Shown: piece by piece, positions 24,882 to 36,269 of the stretch
Position numbering within the stretch: position 1 is the first letter of the stretch
Layout: every line of letters starts with the position of its first letter
Assembly (NCBI GenBank): GCA_947034895.1
Contig: OX344763.1
Span: 65,925,093-65,989,092, forward strand
Source: Rhytidiadelphus loreus
Taxonomy: Eukaryota > Streptophyta > Bryopsida > Hypnales > Hylocomiaceae
Direction of reading: 5' to 3'
Length of the DNA stretch: 64,000 nt
Made by a program: the position numbers and the translations under genes
The notes under the pieces: generated by a model
Seen by the model: the letters and a program-made list of their open reading frames with translations, nothing else
What the model was told of the DNA's origin: nothing
Database searches by the model: none

Positions 24882-24907
24882 TGGCTCCTATTAGTGTGCT
24901 TGGACCC
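24882..24907 (-). repeat. right terminal inverted repeat (26 bp exact)
   Basis: Exact reverse complement of 341-366. ATAC follows directly at 24908-24911, matching the ATAC before the left repeat. Confidence 0.65.
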
Positions 24908-24911
24908 ATAC

Positions 24912-26700
24912 ACACATTACATGTATAGAGTGTAAAACAAAGACCAAAAAAAAATATATGCACAAACTCTTGTCGTGAATGTTCTAGGACATACATCTAC
25001 GCAAAATCTATACAAGGCTAGAAATTGTAAATTCACTACATTTGACAATCAACTATACAAGATAGTCTTCAATTTCTTCATGGCCTTCAAAATTTTTGGT
25101 CCTCGACTATAAGTTTTGCCAACACTTCTATCTGTACGACAATGCTCCCTCTGTTGTACTTGCAACAACTTGCGTTTCCCAAAATCCCAACTTGGATTAG
25201 AGCACTAATTACATGATGGACCATCACGTTCTCTCTTAAACCTCTTTACATGAGTTGGTGCACGTTGTTGAGTAGGTGCGGGTGGAATAATTGACAACTT
25301 CACGACTTCCTCACATGAATGAATTGGGACTTGCAAATCCACCACCGGGATAGACATTTGGTAGTTGGCGTCTTCATAAAGCCTTCTCTAGGTCAATCTA
25401 TCTAATCTAGATGGGAATTGCAACAAATTCTTGAAGTTTGTTGTGTCACTCTACATTGCTTATAGGAGATGTTGTAAACTACAAACACTAGAACACGCGC
25501 ACACATGCTTCAAAGCAAATCCACACAATGGCAAGGCATGAATGAACAACCATCCAATAATAAGCTTCTCTAACTCTCCTAGATTGCTTCTACTTTGTTT
25601 CAATTGGATTAGTCTTGCAAAAGAACTTGAATCAAGGAATAACACTAGTAAAGATTGCATTAGAGGAGTTTTCGGACCCTTGGAGGGCCGTTTCAAGCAG
25701 CTGCGGGGGAACTGTCCCCCTGCAGTTTTCGGGGAACGGCTGTTCCCGATAAAAGAATTTCAAAAAAAAAAAAAAAAAAAAAAAGTTTTACTCTTGAAAT
25801 GCAAGAAAAAACAGAAAAAAAAATTATTTTTTTCCGACGTAGAAGTCGCCATTCCACGTCTGCAAGCTGCTGCGGCCCCCTGCGAACCAGTTCCCGCAGT
25901 CTGGGAACTCACAGCCCTCCAGGGGGCTGAAATCTCCTCTAATGGTATAACAACCAACCATCATTACATTCTGTGCTCCAATTCCTATCAACTCAAAAAC
26001 CGCAACACATGTAAGTTAGACTTGAAGAGAATGAATGAGCAAAGGGCAACCACCCCAAAGGCGCCCCAAAACAACTCCGTTCACACCTCAAATAGTTCGT
26101 AAACACTAGTTTAGCCCCCCAATTGTCAATACATGACTATTTTGGCTATACTATAGTTACAACCAAGCCCTACAAGCCCTACAGACCCTATCAACTACCC
26201 GTTACCAAATAACGTAACAACTGCCGTATCACTCTACATTGCTTATAGGAAATGTCATAAACTATAGATACTAGAAACACACGCACATATACTTCAAAGC
26301 AAATCCACATTATGGCAAGGCATGAATGAACAACCATCCAATTGCCCCTCAATGGGGGCTTCATTTCAAAGATAGTTGTTGAAAGCAAAGATAAATGAAC
26401 ACAAAGAAATGTTGCTAATTTAAATTATTGAAATTTGCTCGACCAAAATCATAGATAAGTGAATTACAAATATACCTATACAATATATAATGAGAAATTA
26501 TCTTCTAGATGGAAAGGCTACAAAGTACTTCCCATTCTACAAAAATGAGAAATTTACAAAAAAAGAAGATGAACTCAATTGATGAAAATCAATTGAGAAC
26601 TCTTTCTAAGATGTTGACTGTATACAAAGCACATTGCCATCCTCAATAATATGCTTCATACTATTTATAATAAATACTTTTCTATTTATAGAAAAAATAG
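24912..26700. other. intergenic sequence with a foldback element and a direct repeat
   Basis: No supportable gene. It includes the foldback at 25656-25945 and two similar about 115-bp direct copies (25444-25556 and 26225-26341), sharing CACTCTACATTGCTTATAGG and GGCAAGGCATGAATGAACAA, which flank it. The direct copies could be remnants of long terminal repeats or of a simple duplication. Confidence 0.5.
25656..25945. mobile_element. GC-rich foldback (MITE-like) element with an A-run in the loop
   Basis: The left arm CATTAGAGGAGTTTTCGGAC pairs with the right arm GGGGGCTGAAATCTCCTCTAATG. Further inward, CTTGGAGGGCCGT pairs with ACAGCCCTCCAGG. The arms extend about 70-90 bases with mismatches around a central A/T-rich loop (25766-25840). 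I could not identify a convincing target duplication, so the superfamily is undecided. Confidence 0.6.
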
Positions 26701-26749
26701 GAATAAAAAATCCATGAATTGATTCATATGCGTAAATCGCCTAACCATT

Positions 26750-26990
26750 GCATGAGTCCAAGCTGACATTCCTTGCTAACTCCTTTGCTTTCTGATTTGC
26801 CATTGCTCTTAAAATATCCTCACGCCGAGAATGCCTTGGTGGCCCACATGTATTAATGAACGCCCCACATCCTCCAATTGAGAGTGACTTATTATCCTTC
26901 ACCATTTTTTTCCGTGATATTGGAAGAATCTCAGAGTTTGAAAGGAATTTAGAACGTCGAGGATGGAACTTCGTCTACATCCTGTACAAA
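26750..26990 (-). pseudogene. copy 1 C-terminal block (HSRREDI motif)
   Basis: The frame ...KDNKSLSIGGCGAFINTC, then GPPRHSRREDILRAMANQ, KAKELARN matches GSRPHYHSRREDIFRGLAKL, KALEAAKS at the end of copy 2. It is too short and too broken to stand out alone. The paralogue match is the evidence. It ends at a stop near 26745. Confidence 0.55.
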
Positions 26991-27371
26991 TTGTTTATGT
27001 ACACATGTCCATTTCCGAATTGAGAAGACTTGGCTGATTGTCCACTTCCACGTAAAATCCTCTGCCAAAAACTAGGCCCATATGAAGTGGTAGATTCCGT
27101 TCTCATTGACTGCAAAGAAATGGCACTTTTATCCTCGAGACGAGTTAATTGGTCATCTATAGATGAAGCCATTTTTACCTTCATTCCTTGTTCCATCGCT
27201 ATTGAAGCAAGTCCGTTAACGTTAACATACAGTTTTCTATGTGGTGTCACCTCAGTATGCTCATGACAAGGCATGAAGGCTGTGTGTTTCAAAGGTGACG
27301 GTGAGCAAATCAGTGTCCTAGGCGGACCTCAATTTGAGGGACTGTCGACGACATCTTTCTCTACATTGCCT

Positions 27372-27590
27372 TTAGATAAAATCAATGGCTGTCGATGCCG
27401 CGTCTGTGGCGGAGCACATCACATAGGAATAATGAGTCGGCAAGCAACTCCCTCCAGCAGAATCAGACCTCATCGATAGTGATGCCTCAGTTATAGAACG
27501 TAAATTCTTTGTCGGTCGCTTGTCCGGAGACTGCAAGGAGAGAGTAGATGCACCCACTTGAAACAAAGGAATAACACCAAGGTAGTGCAA
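27372..27590 (-). pseudogene. copy 1 block before the C-terminus (VGAS...DAAST.IDF)
   Basis: VGASTLSLQSPDKRPTKNLR and DAASTAIDFI align with VGAQNVGDSPKRLRMTRSL and DAASTTIDFS in copy 2, where the exon likewise opens after an AG acceptor. From 27371 down to 27000 the frame is full of stops. Confidence 0.5.
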
Positions 27591-27793
27591 CCATTATCCT
27601 TGACTCGAGCCAAAGAAGTTGTAAAACATTCCCCGCGCAAACATAAAGACATGGTTTATATATTAACAAGATCGTAGAATTTACAAAGTTTATTATCCAA
27701 GATCCGAAAATTGTATGATACATGTTCAAAAACCATTGAAGCCTATGTACAAAAACCATAGATCCGGTCCCCTAGACACATACATGTGAAACT

Positions 27794-28646
27794 TCAAGAC
27801 CTATCATTCTTGCAGCCAATCACATAATTCATCCATGGAATTACAAATCGTGTCCCCATCCTCTCGACTGACTCCCACATTCCGTCTAAGATATAAAAAT
27901 TCAATCTCGAATTCAAAGTGAGTAGGTCATATCCTATCTGGTTTTCGTTCACATATTTCCATAATCCTCTTTCATCACAACTCTTGTATAGCCGACGAAG
28001 CCATGGTGCGACAATATCCATCAGGAAGTCGTCCTCTGCTTGAACAGATGTCCAAGGTCTTAGAAAAATCGCATTCCCTCTATTGTAACAAATACTCTTC
28101 TCGGCTAATGATGAAAAGTCATCAATGAAAAGAATATTGTCCACACTGAAGGAGGTTGATCTGGTAGGGTTGGAGAACAATTGATCCTCCAAGACTTTAA
28201 GGAAAAGAGTTTTTTTTTGGATTATCCGGGTGCGGTAGGAATTTTTCCTTGGCGATTTCAACCTTCCTACAATGCTCTTGTCCTAGAATATCGTAAAGGG
28301 GTTTGCATCCCTGAAATAGGTGCCTGGCAACGTCCTCCGCATTTCTCTTCAACATGGAAGACCAAACTACAATGTGGTCTGTGAAGCAGAAAATCTCACG
28401 GATGAAGTCATCCACCCACAGACAAGGCCTGACGGCTTTTGAACCAACAATAGTAGGTGCTCGAGCAGACCCTCTACTACTGGAGACACCTTTAGAAACC
28501 AAATCTCTAGTGGACACCTTAGACGTGCATTGGCAGAGAATTCCGTTTAAGTCCAAAACAATGTTCAACCATTTCCGTTGCGGACGAGACACTATTGCAT
28601 ACACACCCTTGAGCAAAATGTCTCTGCCACCGCCTGCTAATACCTG
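27794..28646 (-). pseudogene. copy 1 FCP1/NIF-like HAD domain
   Basis: LNIVLDLNGILCQC corresponds to HAD motif I of the FCP1/SCP (NLI-interacting factor) family, which is normally DLDxTL; here the second Asp is Asn. VVWSSMLKRNAEDVARHLF matches motif II and its helix, and NILFIDDFSSLAEK matches the acidic motif IV (normally DDS). A frameshift in the T-run at 28210-28218 splits the domain. Asp-to-Asn at the acid/base position argues against phosphatase activity, although plant FCP1-homology proteins with DLNG are known. It is followed by 90 further residues conserved with copy 2. Confidence 0.7.
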
Positions 28647-29134
28647 ATCATAGGAAAATACCATAGAAAAGGAGTTACCTGAATGAATGCAAAACCACGT
28701 GATCCATAAAGTGGGGGAATGCAATGAATCGCACTATTTGAATGCAGAACACCACGGATAACTGGGGATTTCATGGCCAGCGAACGGTACATACTTCTAA
28801 CACTTTTGGGCTAGTCACAAAAAACGTTGAAATAAGGAAACTATTAGGGTCCGTTACAATTATTATGAGAACAAAATTTTATATAGTAGAGAAATTATTA
28901 TACATTCGTAGTCTGTATCCGTGATAAAGTCGGCGTTCTGTACAAGATAACACTACACAAAATGTATAGTCTACTCTATGCTATTCCTGTAGTTAACAAG
29001 CTGTGGAATGCATACGCCACAAAATCATGGAGTAGTCAATTCCTCCTGTCAAACGAGAATGCATACGAATAAAAGTCACTTCACTAGAAATGACAATTCA
29101 ATGGAAGCCAATCAATTTGATTAGCCTTCAGTCA

Positions 29135-29767
29135 TTAGTATTCATAAGGGTCAGAGAGTTGACGAGCAAGTACCTTCGTCATGTCCATCGAATTGGAGTC
29201 GGTGGCCTTCTCCTCCAATGTTGTGCATTCCATTTCCGTCACATCTAAGATGTTCAAATCCTCCCCCTCTTCCTTCTTATAATCTACAAGCTCCTCATCT
29301 CGAGGATGATTCTTGAACTCATTGATTGGATCATCCAATATGTCGAGGGCTTCGGGGGTGCAATCCTTGTTAGAGTCGTCCTCGAGTCGAGGATGATTCA
29401 AATTCTCTTGAGTGTTGGGAAACATAGGAGACTTGTACAGAGTCTCCACAATAGGATCTCGAACACTCACTTGAGCCGAATAAGACGAAGAATGAACACG
29501 AACAATTGACTTATAAAGAGAATCTGCCTCTAAGGTTGAAGTGGCTTTCAAACTTTTATCCTCATATTGAGGATCGGACTGGGCAACAACTTCTGCCTGA
29601 AGTGGAGCTAGTTGAGCCTTCAGCCTATCCATCTCAGCATCCTTGCTTTGCAACTTGGCAACGGCTTTCTTTAACAACTCTCTCGGTGACCTTGTCTCCC
29701 TTCTTTCTCTATGACCTATTGACCTCCCGGGACACAAGATTTGGTGTAGATGACAGTCCCAGGGCAT
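29135..29767 (-). pseudogene. copy 1 coiled-coil / acidic block
   Basis: 210 open codons. A basic start (GHRERRETRSPRELLKKAV) leads into heptads (KLQSKDAEMDRLKAQLAPLQ) and then an acidic Ser/Glu-rich region. Two copies of the palindrome core fall inside the reading frame (about 29286-29307 and 29376-29396), giving HPRDE and HPRLEDDS. It corresponds in position and composition to 45989-47134 of copy 2. Confidence 0.5.
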
Positions 29768-30093
29768 CCTGTTGTCGTGGAATTAGATGATGCACGTCAG
29801 AGTCAGAGGAATCCTCAGAGAAGTCAATGATGCCCTACACCTTCAGACGTCTCGATGTCGGCTCATTCCCATCTAGGCTCTAATGGTCATTGATTGGACT
29901 GGAACCGTGCGATCGAAGCCCAAGACTGAGTCGTCTGGCATGCACATCGTCATTGAGGGCATCGTTGACTTCACCATCCTCCTCAAAAGCCTGACCTAGG
30001 AGACACCGATTCAATCCAAATTTGTCAATAGTTGGGAGATCATCCTCCATTGATATCCATTTCACCTCTTGTCGGACTATCCACCAAGTTAGG

Positions 30094-30255
30094 TCAGTCA
30101 GACTTGACGTTTTGGGGCCTCATGTACAAGGCCTTGTACAAAGAGTTCTCGTGTAGGAAGTCGTTTATGTCAAGCTTATCAGCTAAGAGCGCAAACTCCC
30201 TGTGCCTTCCACTTTGAATGTCATTGGCAATCCCCCAATAGTACACTCCATACAT
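30094..30255 (-). pseudogene. copy 1 short conserved exon (MYG.YYWG)
   Basis: MYGVYYWGIANDIQSGRHRE ... DKLDINDFLHENSLYKALYM aligns with MFGKYYYGLVDTDKGTLHRA ... EFLDMNDFMHSNSSYSVKYL at 47134 in copy 2. An AG acceptor precedes the ATG. The frame reaches a TGA at 30094. Confidence 0.55.
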
Positions 30256-30377
30256 CTACATCATCGACCCGGGAAGTTAGTACGCTATCTAATTATCCTC
30301 GAATCGAAGATAAGTGAATGAGCTTAGCAGAAGCGGAGATCAAATACAAATAAAGATCAATTCATTGAATTAGATAT

Positions 30378-31713
30378 AAACCTTGGCTGCGAGCATGAAC
30401 TTCGTCCTAGCATATATGCCCATGACGTTCTCTTTGGCTAAGGCAAAGCTTTGAAGCACTTCGAGGTAAAACTCCATCCGAAGTTCACTGGCGGAGGTTC
30501 TCCACTTGGCCTCGTTGTTCTTGTTCATCTTCAAGCTGTAATATTCCAGCATATCAGCAATATGATATTTCGTCTTCATCTTGCATTACATCACGTCTGC
30601 ATAGGTGTTCCCATTCTTGAAGAGAAACAGAAGCGGTACCTGCTGGATGTTACCCCAACTAGTTGCATTGTTAAGACGTTCAGATTTGGACGGAAGGTAC
30701 GATGACAACAGGCACTTGTAGCCCTTAATTCAGAGTTGACGAAGTCTGTAGCTGTCTTGGTGTCCTAGTTATCTCCGACTATCCAGAGCCATACGCTCGG
30801 AGTAGTTATAGTCGGTTCCACATTCTTCACCATACCCTCAAGGAATGGAATACGTGGTGCAGGCTTTGTGGGGGAATATTTTCCTTTCGGGGCCTCACGA
30901 AGATCCATCAGAGCAAAGTTCAATGTCCGCAACTTGTATTTCAACATGGTATTCTTTGTGAGCGAGTTGGAAACCATCTTGTGATCTTGAATTTGGACTC
31001 CTCCGGTGAGAGCAAGTAGCCGATATTTTGCCTCAAGAAATCTCTCAAGCATTGGCAAGAGATTGGTGTACTTGTCAAAATAATCTTTGGCCATTTTGTT
31101 CTTCCCTTCATTGCTAAGGCGTTTATTGAAGAATTGTCCAGGAATCTCACTGAGTAGGAAATCCCATGTAGTCGACGAGAACCAGTGCTTCCGCTTCCAA
31201 GCGCTCTACTTGTCTTGTATAATGTCTCCAGCATTGTCCTTGAAATTGAGGGTTGGTTTCAATTCCAGGAGTTCATTCAAGACAACCTTCTTGCGTTTCC
31301 AACACTCTACCCAATCGGTTGCAAGCTAGTTGTCAGGAACCAAATACTTCATTTTATTTACCGACACCTTCGGGTATGACAAGGTTCTCCCTAGAGTTTT
31401 CCCAAGCAAATGAATAGCAAGTGCTTTCAGGTCATCATCCGTGAAGTGACCTATATACTTGAAGAATTCCCTCTTCAAAGAACAAGATTTCGGATTGAAT
31501 TGTTTGCCTTCTCTAAAGGACTTGCATGTCATAGGATCGATCAACTTGCCTTCTCTGAGCTTGGTTAAGAACTCATTCCAAAGTGCGAAGATGTGATTTG
31601 ATAGTGTAATGATTTTGATCTCGTTCTTAATGTCTAGTGGACCCTTCACGTTGGCTCCATCCTTCTCCGGATTAATGTTCTGAAATCTCTTGATTATGAG
31701 GCCCACAAATTTC
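30378..31713 (-). pseudogene. copy 1 long helical block
   Basis: The block starts after a CTGCAG acceptor. IIKRFQNINPEKDGANVKGP, SYPKVSVNKMKYLVPDN and HWFSSTTWDFLLSE align with copy 2 (49798-50490), then TPSVWLWIVGDN and ELRMEFYLEVLQSFALAKEN align with 47400-47880. The frame is continuous from 31713 to 30765 across TAGs at 31326 and 31206. A TAG at 30765 and a shift follow before 30579-30378. It is mostly alpha-helical in character with no domain name I can assign. Confidence 0.6.
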
Positions 31714-31929
31714 TGCAGGACAACAGATTCAGTTAGTCCTAACCATCTCGAGGCACAAAGAATGTGCCGGAGTGTATCCTCGACTCGAGGATAAACTACT
31801 CTTCCATAATCATTTCATTGCTTCTTTCAACTTCAAAATGTGAGCGACAATGTCATGGGATTACTATTGCTACAGGCATGTCTATCCTCGACTTGAGGAT
31901 AGAAGTCAAGGAACTATTGTACCTCATAC

Positions 31930-32590
31930 ATCGAGAGGTTCACAGATGAGTTGTTCTTCTGTGTTTCTTGACTCATTTACAATATTACTTGGACACTTGA
32001 GGTTTGTCCATGAGTTCTGACAACTGATGATTTGATTTCCCCACGTCAGTTGGGCGTGGTTGAGATGATTAGTGCTATTGTAGAATTCAGAGATCCTCGT
32101 CAACTTAACGGGATTCAACGACCACACGATGACTGCTTCCCACCTAGAGAGTTCCTTCCTCCTGGTAACCCCACACCCACTACTATGAAGTTGTTGTGAT
32201 GCAATGATGCTATGTTGACCGTTAATGATCATAAATTTTCCGTTCTTTATATCATCCCATTTGTTGGGTGGGGTTGGCAGGATCTCTCCGTCTTCGCCTA
32301 TTGGAGTTAGGCATATCTTCTGCCTTTGCGACTTGTCCCCAAGTTGAATGAGGTTCTTTTTTTGTCGTTCGTAGAATTTCGGCTTCTAGCTTACAAATAA
32401 TGTAATGATCATGAGCAACGACGCATTGATGAATAGAAACTTCATATGTTCTCTGATCGAACAAATAGTAAGAACCATGAATTTCCCAGTAGGATTTTTG
32501 CTCCTCCGCAAACTTTTCATAATCCATTACTTTTGTTGTTTGGTCTCTATAATTGATGCTGGTGAGTATAGACCTAGAGCTTCCACCCGT
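31930..32590 (-). pseudogene. copy 1 NGQHS (ParB/DGQHR-like) domain
   Basis: A short exon start (MDYEKFAEEQKSYWEIHGSY...) leads to NGKFMIINGQHSIIASQQL, VIVWSLNPVKLTRISEFYN and STNHLNHAQLTWGNQIIS. The order NGQH-S..A...L, a strand with D/N-P, then RIS.FYN..NH...TW..QI resembles ParB/DGQHR-type domains in which a GQH motif starts the fold. The resemblance is by motif only. A frameshift near 32300 separates the upstream part. Confidence 0.5.
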
Positions 32591-32925
32591 TCCCAGACTT
32601 CGGTGCGTAGATTTCTTGTGCGGTCTGGAACTTAGTCCACCAATGTCCGGTTCAGGATCCTTTCTCTTTTGGGGGGCACCCCGACCTTGCCTCTACTTGC
32701 TCCCCTCACTAGCAGGTGGCATCATTGCCGAATTTGATCGAGTGACGGCGTCTTCACTTCAACGAGGACGCTATGTCCTAATTGCCATGGTACCTTCTTT
32801 CTCAACGAGCTCCACAGCCTCCACTACGTATCGGTCCAATGTCAAGAAGATTGTTGCAATTTTGCGGGCCGTGACATTGACGTTGGCTGGGTTCCATGGC
32901 CAAAATCTATCTTTGAAGTCTTAGG

Positions 32926-33432
32926 CTATTGATTCAAGGTGCGTTGAGGCGATGAATTCAAGGAAAATCTCCATATTGAACTGTCCGCATTCACCTCCAA
33001 CTCGAGTAACAATGGAGTGTGTGAGGGTAGTTGATTTCCATGGTTGTCGACTTCTTGCATTAAGATGACCACGTATTCATTGTGATGGATATTAACAAAG
33101 GCTACTTTCTCGTTGATATTCCAGTTGTGGAACATTGAAGTCCCTTGCATCCGTCAGCACAAAAATACATAGTTCTTATGTTGATTAACTCCGAATGTCC
33201 AGAACTCGACAGCCTCGTTGAATTGCCACAATTCTCCATAATTGGAGGCGAGATCAATAAACGGCTTATCGTTGAATGGATTCTTGAATGGTTCTAGAAA
33301 TGGCATTGTTGCGGAGTAGTCATAGTTGGATGTTGTCATTTGATAAATTCTACGCCAAGAGAGGAATTTGTTAGTTTGCATGCTAGAGCTATATGAGTTT
33401 ACCTTTGATAACCTCAACTCAAGGATACACAC
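32926..33432 (-). pseudogene. copy 1 N-terminal YDYS block
   Basis: NYDYSATMPFLEPFKNPFND, GELWQFNEAVEFWTFGVNQ and FHNWNINEKVAFVNI align with NYDYSSTLPFMEPFQNLLGD, GDLWQFKERVVAWSFGLNR and FFPWHLQEKVMNIEF of copy 2. A TGA at 33154 interrupts the frame where copy 2 has Tyr. The likely start is the Met within the RIYQMTTSNYDYS segment, by comparison with copy 2. Confidence 0.6.
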
Positions 33433-33996
33433 GCATTCTAGCGTAGGATAAGTATATCAGGATAATTAATGGTGTTCTTCAAGTACCGAGTATGCGTTGT
33501 TCGCGGATGTCTATCTTCGACCCGAGGATAGATTTTTAGCTGTTGGAGAACATACGCAAGTAGAAATTTGTTTTCTTGTCTTATATGTCGACAACACACA
33601 CACCGACTACAAGAAAGAAGATCTGGGTTTGATGATTGCAATTTCTATCTGAAGAACTTAGTCGTAGTTTTTTGTAACTCTAATCTGTTGTCTATTACTG
33701 GGATTTGGGACTATGATATGATTATCTTCGAGTCGAGGATAACTGGCATGGACTCTGGTTGGGTTATGCTTGTCTGTGATTATATCTATGTCTTGATACC
33801 AGTTATCCTCGACTCGAGGATAGTAGTCATGGTCTCGAATATTGTGATGTTGATGTCTTCGGTATTGATCCAGAAATAAAAAACAATTATCCTCAATTCG
33901 AGGATAGTTCATGTGATAGAGAGCTCTATCTCCTGGACAGTTATCTTTGAGTCGAGGATAACTATCTTCAAATCGACAATACATTGTACACCTTGG

Positions 33997-34025
33997 AAAC
34001 CCTAAATTTTATTCTAAACCCTAAT
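33997..34025 (-). promoter_or_regulatory. telo-box pair in the 5' region of copy 1
   Basis: AAACCCTAA-type motifs at 33997 and 34016 lie 0.6 kb upstream of the first coding block. A similar motif lies in the corresponding place near copy 2. Confidence 0.3.
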
Positions 34026-34359
34026 CCTTCCTAGAGCAACACCTGATTTTACTATCTCATTGGTATAATCAATATAATTAAGTAAAGGGAAATGAAAAAC
34101 ACTAGGTTAGGCAATTACAAATACACGAAATGCAATGACAACTTCAAATCACACTAAACTTGAACCAAAACCACTGACTACTAGCACATGGATTTGCAAG
34201 GTATTGCAGGTGAAATTAGAACTTCAAGGTGAGAAGAACGAAACTCTAGAATCAACCACCAATCCAAACCACAAACGCAATTCAAACCAATGCAAAGCAA
34301 CGGAACGCAATGCAAAGCAATGCAAACCACAATTGCAAGAAACAATAATGCAAATCGCT

Positions 34360-35060
34360 GGAGCAACAAGAAACTTCAATGCAAATCGCAAGTGCAAGAA
34401 ACTTCAATGCAAATTGCAAGAACAAGAAACTTCAATGCAAATCACTGGTCTCTGAGACAAGGACATTGCGGGAGAATTAAGGAATTCATAAAACAAAGAA
34501 TCCAAGAATTACGATGAAATACCTGAATGTACACAAACAAGAAACTTCAATGCAAAAATCTAGTGCGAATCTCCGCAGCCCTTCTGCAACTACAGGTATT
34601 CTTGCAATTTGAAAGTTTTCTTCTTCAGCCCTTCTGCAACTGCAAGAATCAAAATTAGACGCTTTTGAAGATTGACATTGCAAGAATCAAAGAATCTCTA
34701 GCAAAAATGAAATAAGAATACCCCCACTGCACACCTACGAGAGGCGGACCACTTCCAACGATCCAAGATCCAACTATGAGTTCCTCAAATGCAAGAACCG
34801 AAAGTGGACTACAATTGAATTACGATGAAATACCTGAAACTTCAATGCAAAATCTGGTGCGAATCTCCGCAGCCCTTCTACAATTGCAAGTATTCTTGCA
34901 ATCTGAAAGTTTTCTTCCTCAATCCTTCTACAACTGCAAGAATCAAAATTAGACACTTTCGAAGATCGACATTGCGAGAATCAAAGAATCCCCAACAGAA
35001 ATGAAATAAAAATGCTCCCACCGCACACCTACAAGGGGCGGACCACTCCCAACTATTGCG
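34360..35060. repeat. GCAA-rich repeats and an about 311-bp tandem duplication upstream of copy 1
   Basis: AGAAACTTCAATGCAAAT recurs several times at 34366-34450. The segment 34515-34750 (GTGCGAATCTCCGCAGCCCT, then GAATCAAAATTAGAC) is repeated at 34827-35050, an offset of about 311. No coding sequence is convincing. Confidence 0.7.
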
Positions 35061-35069
35061 GCTAGAGTT

Positions 35070-36260
35070 GCACAAGTGAGGTGCTGCGAGAGTGAGGCGC
35101 CAGCAATCCTAAACCTTCAACGTGCGACCAAACTGCTCATACACTCATCGCCCCCCCACAAACACCCTCATCATAAAATTTCTCCAGCAAACACCAAAAT
35201 CCTAGCAAATACCCTGGACAAAATCTACGGACACCCTCTCCGAACATTCGCGATGAACACCATCACCCTCAACCAAGGTACCGAATCACCAAAGCAACAT
35301 CCCTAAGACTAAACAACAACGAGACTTGATTTCTTACCTCTAGACGCGGTACCTACACGCAGTTGCAACGTGCACAAGGGGGCGGATCAAAGAATCTGCA
35401 GGGAAGACTCTAGCGACGAGTATGACAACGGAGGGAGAGAATCATAGGCAACTAGCATGCAGAGGTTCCAGCGCGGAACACAAAGGAGCTGGAAGAGAAT
35501 CGCAGAACTTTAGAAGGCGACCATTGTGGAGGAGAGAATTGTAGTTGCACGAAGTCAATGGCATTGACAATTGCGGGAGAAGGAGTATAATGTCTAGGGC
35601 ATGAGTAATTGCAGGGGAAGAGCATGAAGCCTGCATGAGCAATTGCGGGGGAAGAGGATAAGGGCTCGACAATTGCGGAGTGTTTGCTCTTGCTAAAATC
35701 AACATGAACCCTGCATCCCAGATGCCCGCGCTACCAATCTCAAACCCTAGAACCCAGTACTTTAGAGCTTAGTTTCTTTTGGTGTTGATCCATTTCAACT
35801 CTCTTAACCCTAGACAATTAGGCCAGTTAGTCGGTGAACGTGGAAATCAATTGTTTGTCACCGTGTAAATTGTTGGCTACAATATTTTAACCGAAAAAAG
35901 TCCTCTGTGTCGTTTTTGAGTTCATATAAGCCTTATGGCCCATGGCCCATGTATAGCATGAATAAAATAACTATGGGAAAAAACTTCTCCGTCTCCGGAA
36001 ACACAATCGAAAGAAATTCCATCTTAGTTTTTGCATTTTATAAAATCATGATATAGATCATTCCATTTTGGACCGATTACTCAAAATCATATGTTCCACA
36101 TTGAGAATTTGCTTTCACATTCACAATTAAATTTTCCCTTGAATCCTAAATGTTTCTTGTATTTACAACATGCACCTAATTTTCTTACCATACAATTCTA
36201 CACCAATTAAAAGAAAATTCAAATTCAAATGAAATATTGACATTGGTCTCGAGTCTTGTA
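35070..36260. other. gene-free upstream region of copy 1
   Basis: At 35440-35690 GCATGAG.AATTGCGGGGGAAGAG-like words repeat. GGCCCATGGCCCA at 35937 resembles the plant site II promoter element. I see nothing else here. Confidence 0.4.
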
Positions 36261-36269
36261 TGCACATTC

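Larger units (their letters stand above)
341..24907. mobile_element. large two-gene DNA transposon with terminal inverted repeats (decayed)
   Basis: An exact 26-bp sequence beginning GGGTCCAAGCAC at 341-366 recurs in reverse orientation at 24882-24907. Similarity continues weakly inward (CTTGTAGACG against ACTTGGATGTC). ATAC lies directly outside both ends (337-340 and 24908-24911), which would be a 4-bp target duplication. Inside, a plus-strand gene starts 0.4 kb from the left end and a minus-strand transposase-like gene starts 0.6 kb from the right end, so the two converge. Both have an intron filled with TGCTTAG-type repeats. About 10.5 kb of the interior is later insertions: CACTA 1773-5623, MITE 8205-8425 and hAT-like 12894-19350. 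Inference: one element of about 14 kb carrying a transposase and an accessory gene. The alternative is two unrelated repeats sharing a short end sequence. Confidence 0.5.
26750..33432 (-). pseudogene. NGQHS-HAD gene, copy 1 (broken, multi-exon)
   Basis: Overall span of a minus-strand gene matching the gene at 43657-55667 block for block. The order is YDYS N-terminal block, NGQHS domain, long helical block, short MYG.YYWG exon, coiled coil, FCP1-like HAD domain, and C-terminal HSRREDI block. In-frame stops at 33154, 31326, 31206 and 30765, a frameshift near 32300 and one in a T-run at 28210-28218 make it a pseudogene. Several introns carry the 21-bp palindrome. I do not recognise a named family for the whole. 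The nature of the NGQHS and HAD parts suggests a nucleic-acid-related protein encoded by a repeat family. Confidence 0.65.
29376..33981. repeat. palindrome family, cluster 1 (9 clear copies, 1 degenerate)
   Basis: 21-bp palindromes: half-site TTATCYTCGA, one central base (usually C or G), then the reverse-complement half. Copies lie at 29376, 30293, 31774, 31882, 33511, 33722, 33803, 33887 and 33941, with a decayed one at 33962. They lie in introns or flanks, apart from the first, which is inside a reading frame. The four at 33722-33961 are spaced 54-84 bases apart in the presumed 5' leader. Confidence 0.9.

Noticed and set aside
25542..26102. 186-codon plus-strand frame
   Set aside because: It runs straight through the foldback element and its A-run (poly-Lys), so it is an accident of repeat sequence.
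27794..28646. Calling an active protein phosphatase
   Set aside because: The second motif I Asp is Asn, and the frame is shifted and disrupted.
33658..33984. 108-codon minus-strand frame with repeated YPRLEDN peptides
   Set aside because: The repetition is simply the translation of the palindromes. It has no counterpart in copy 2.
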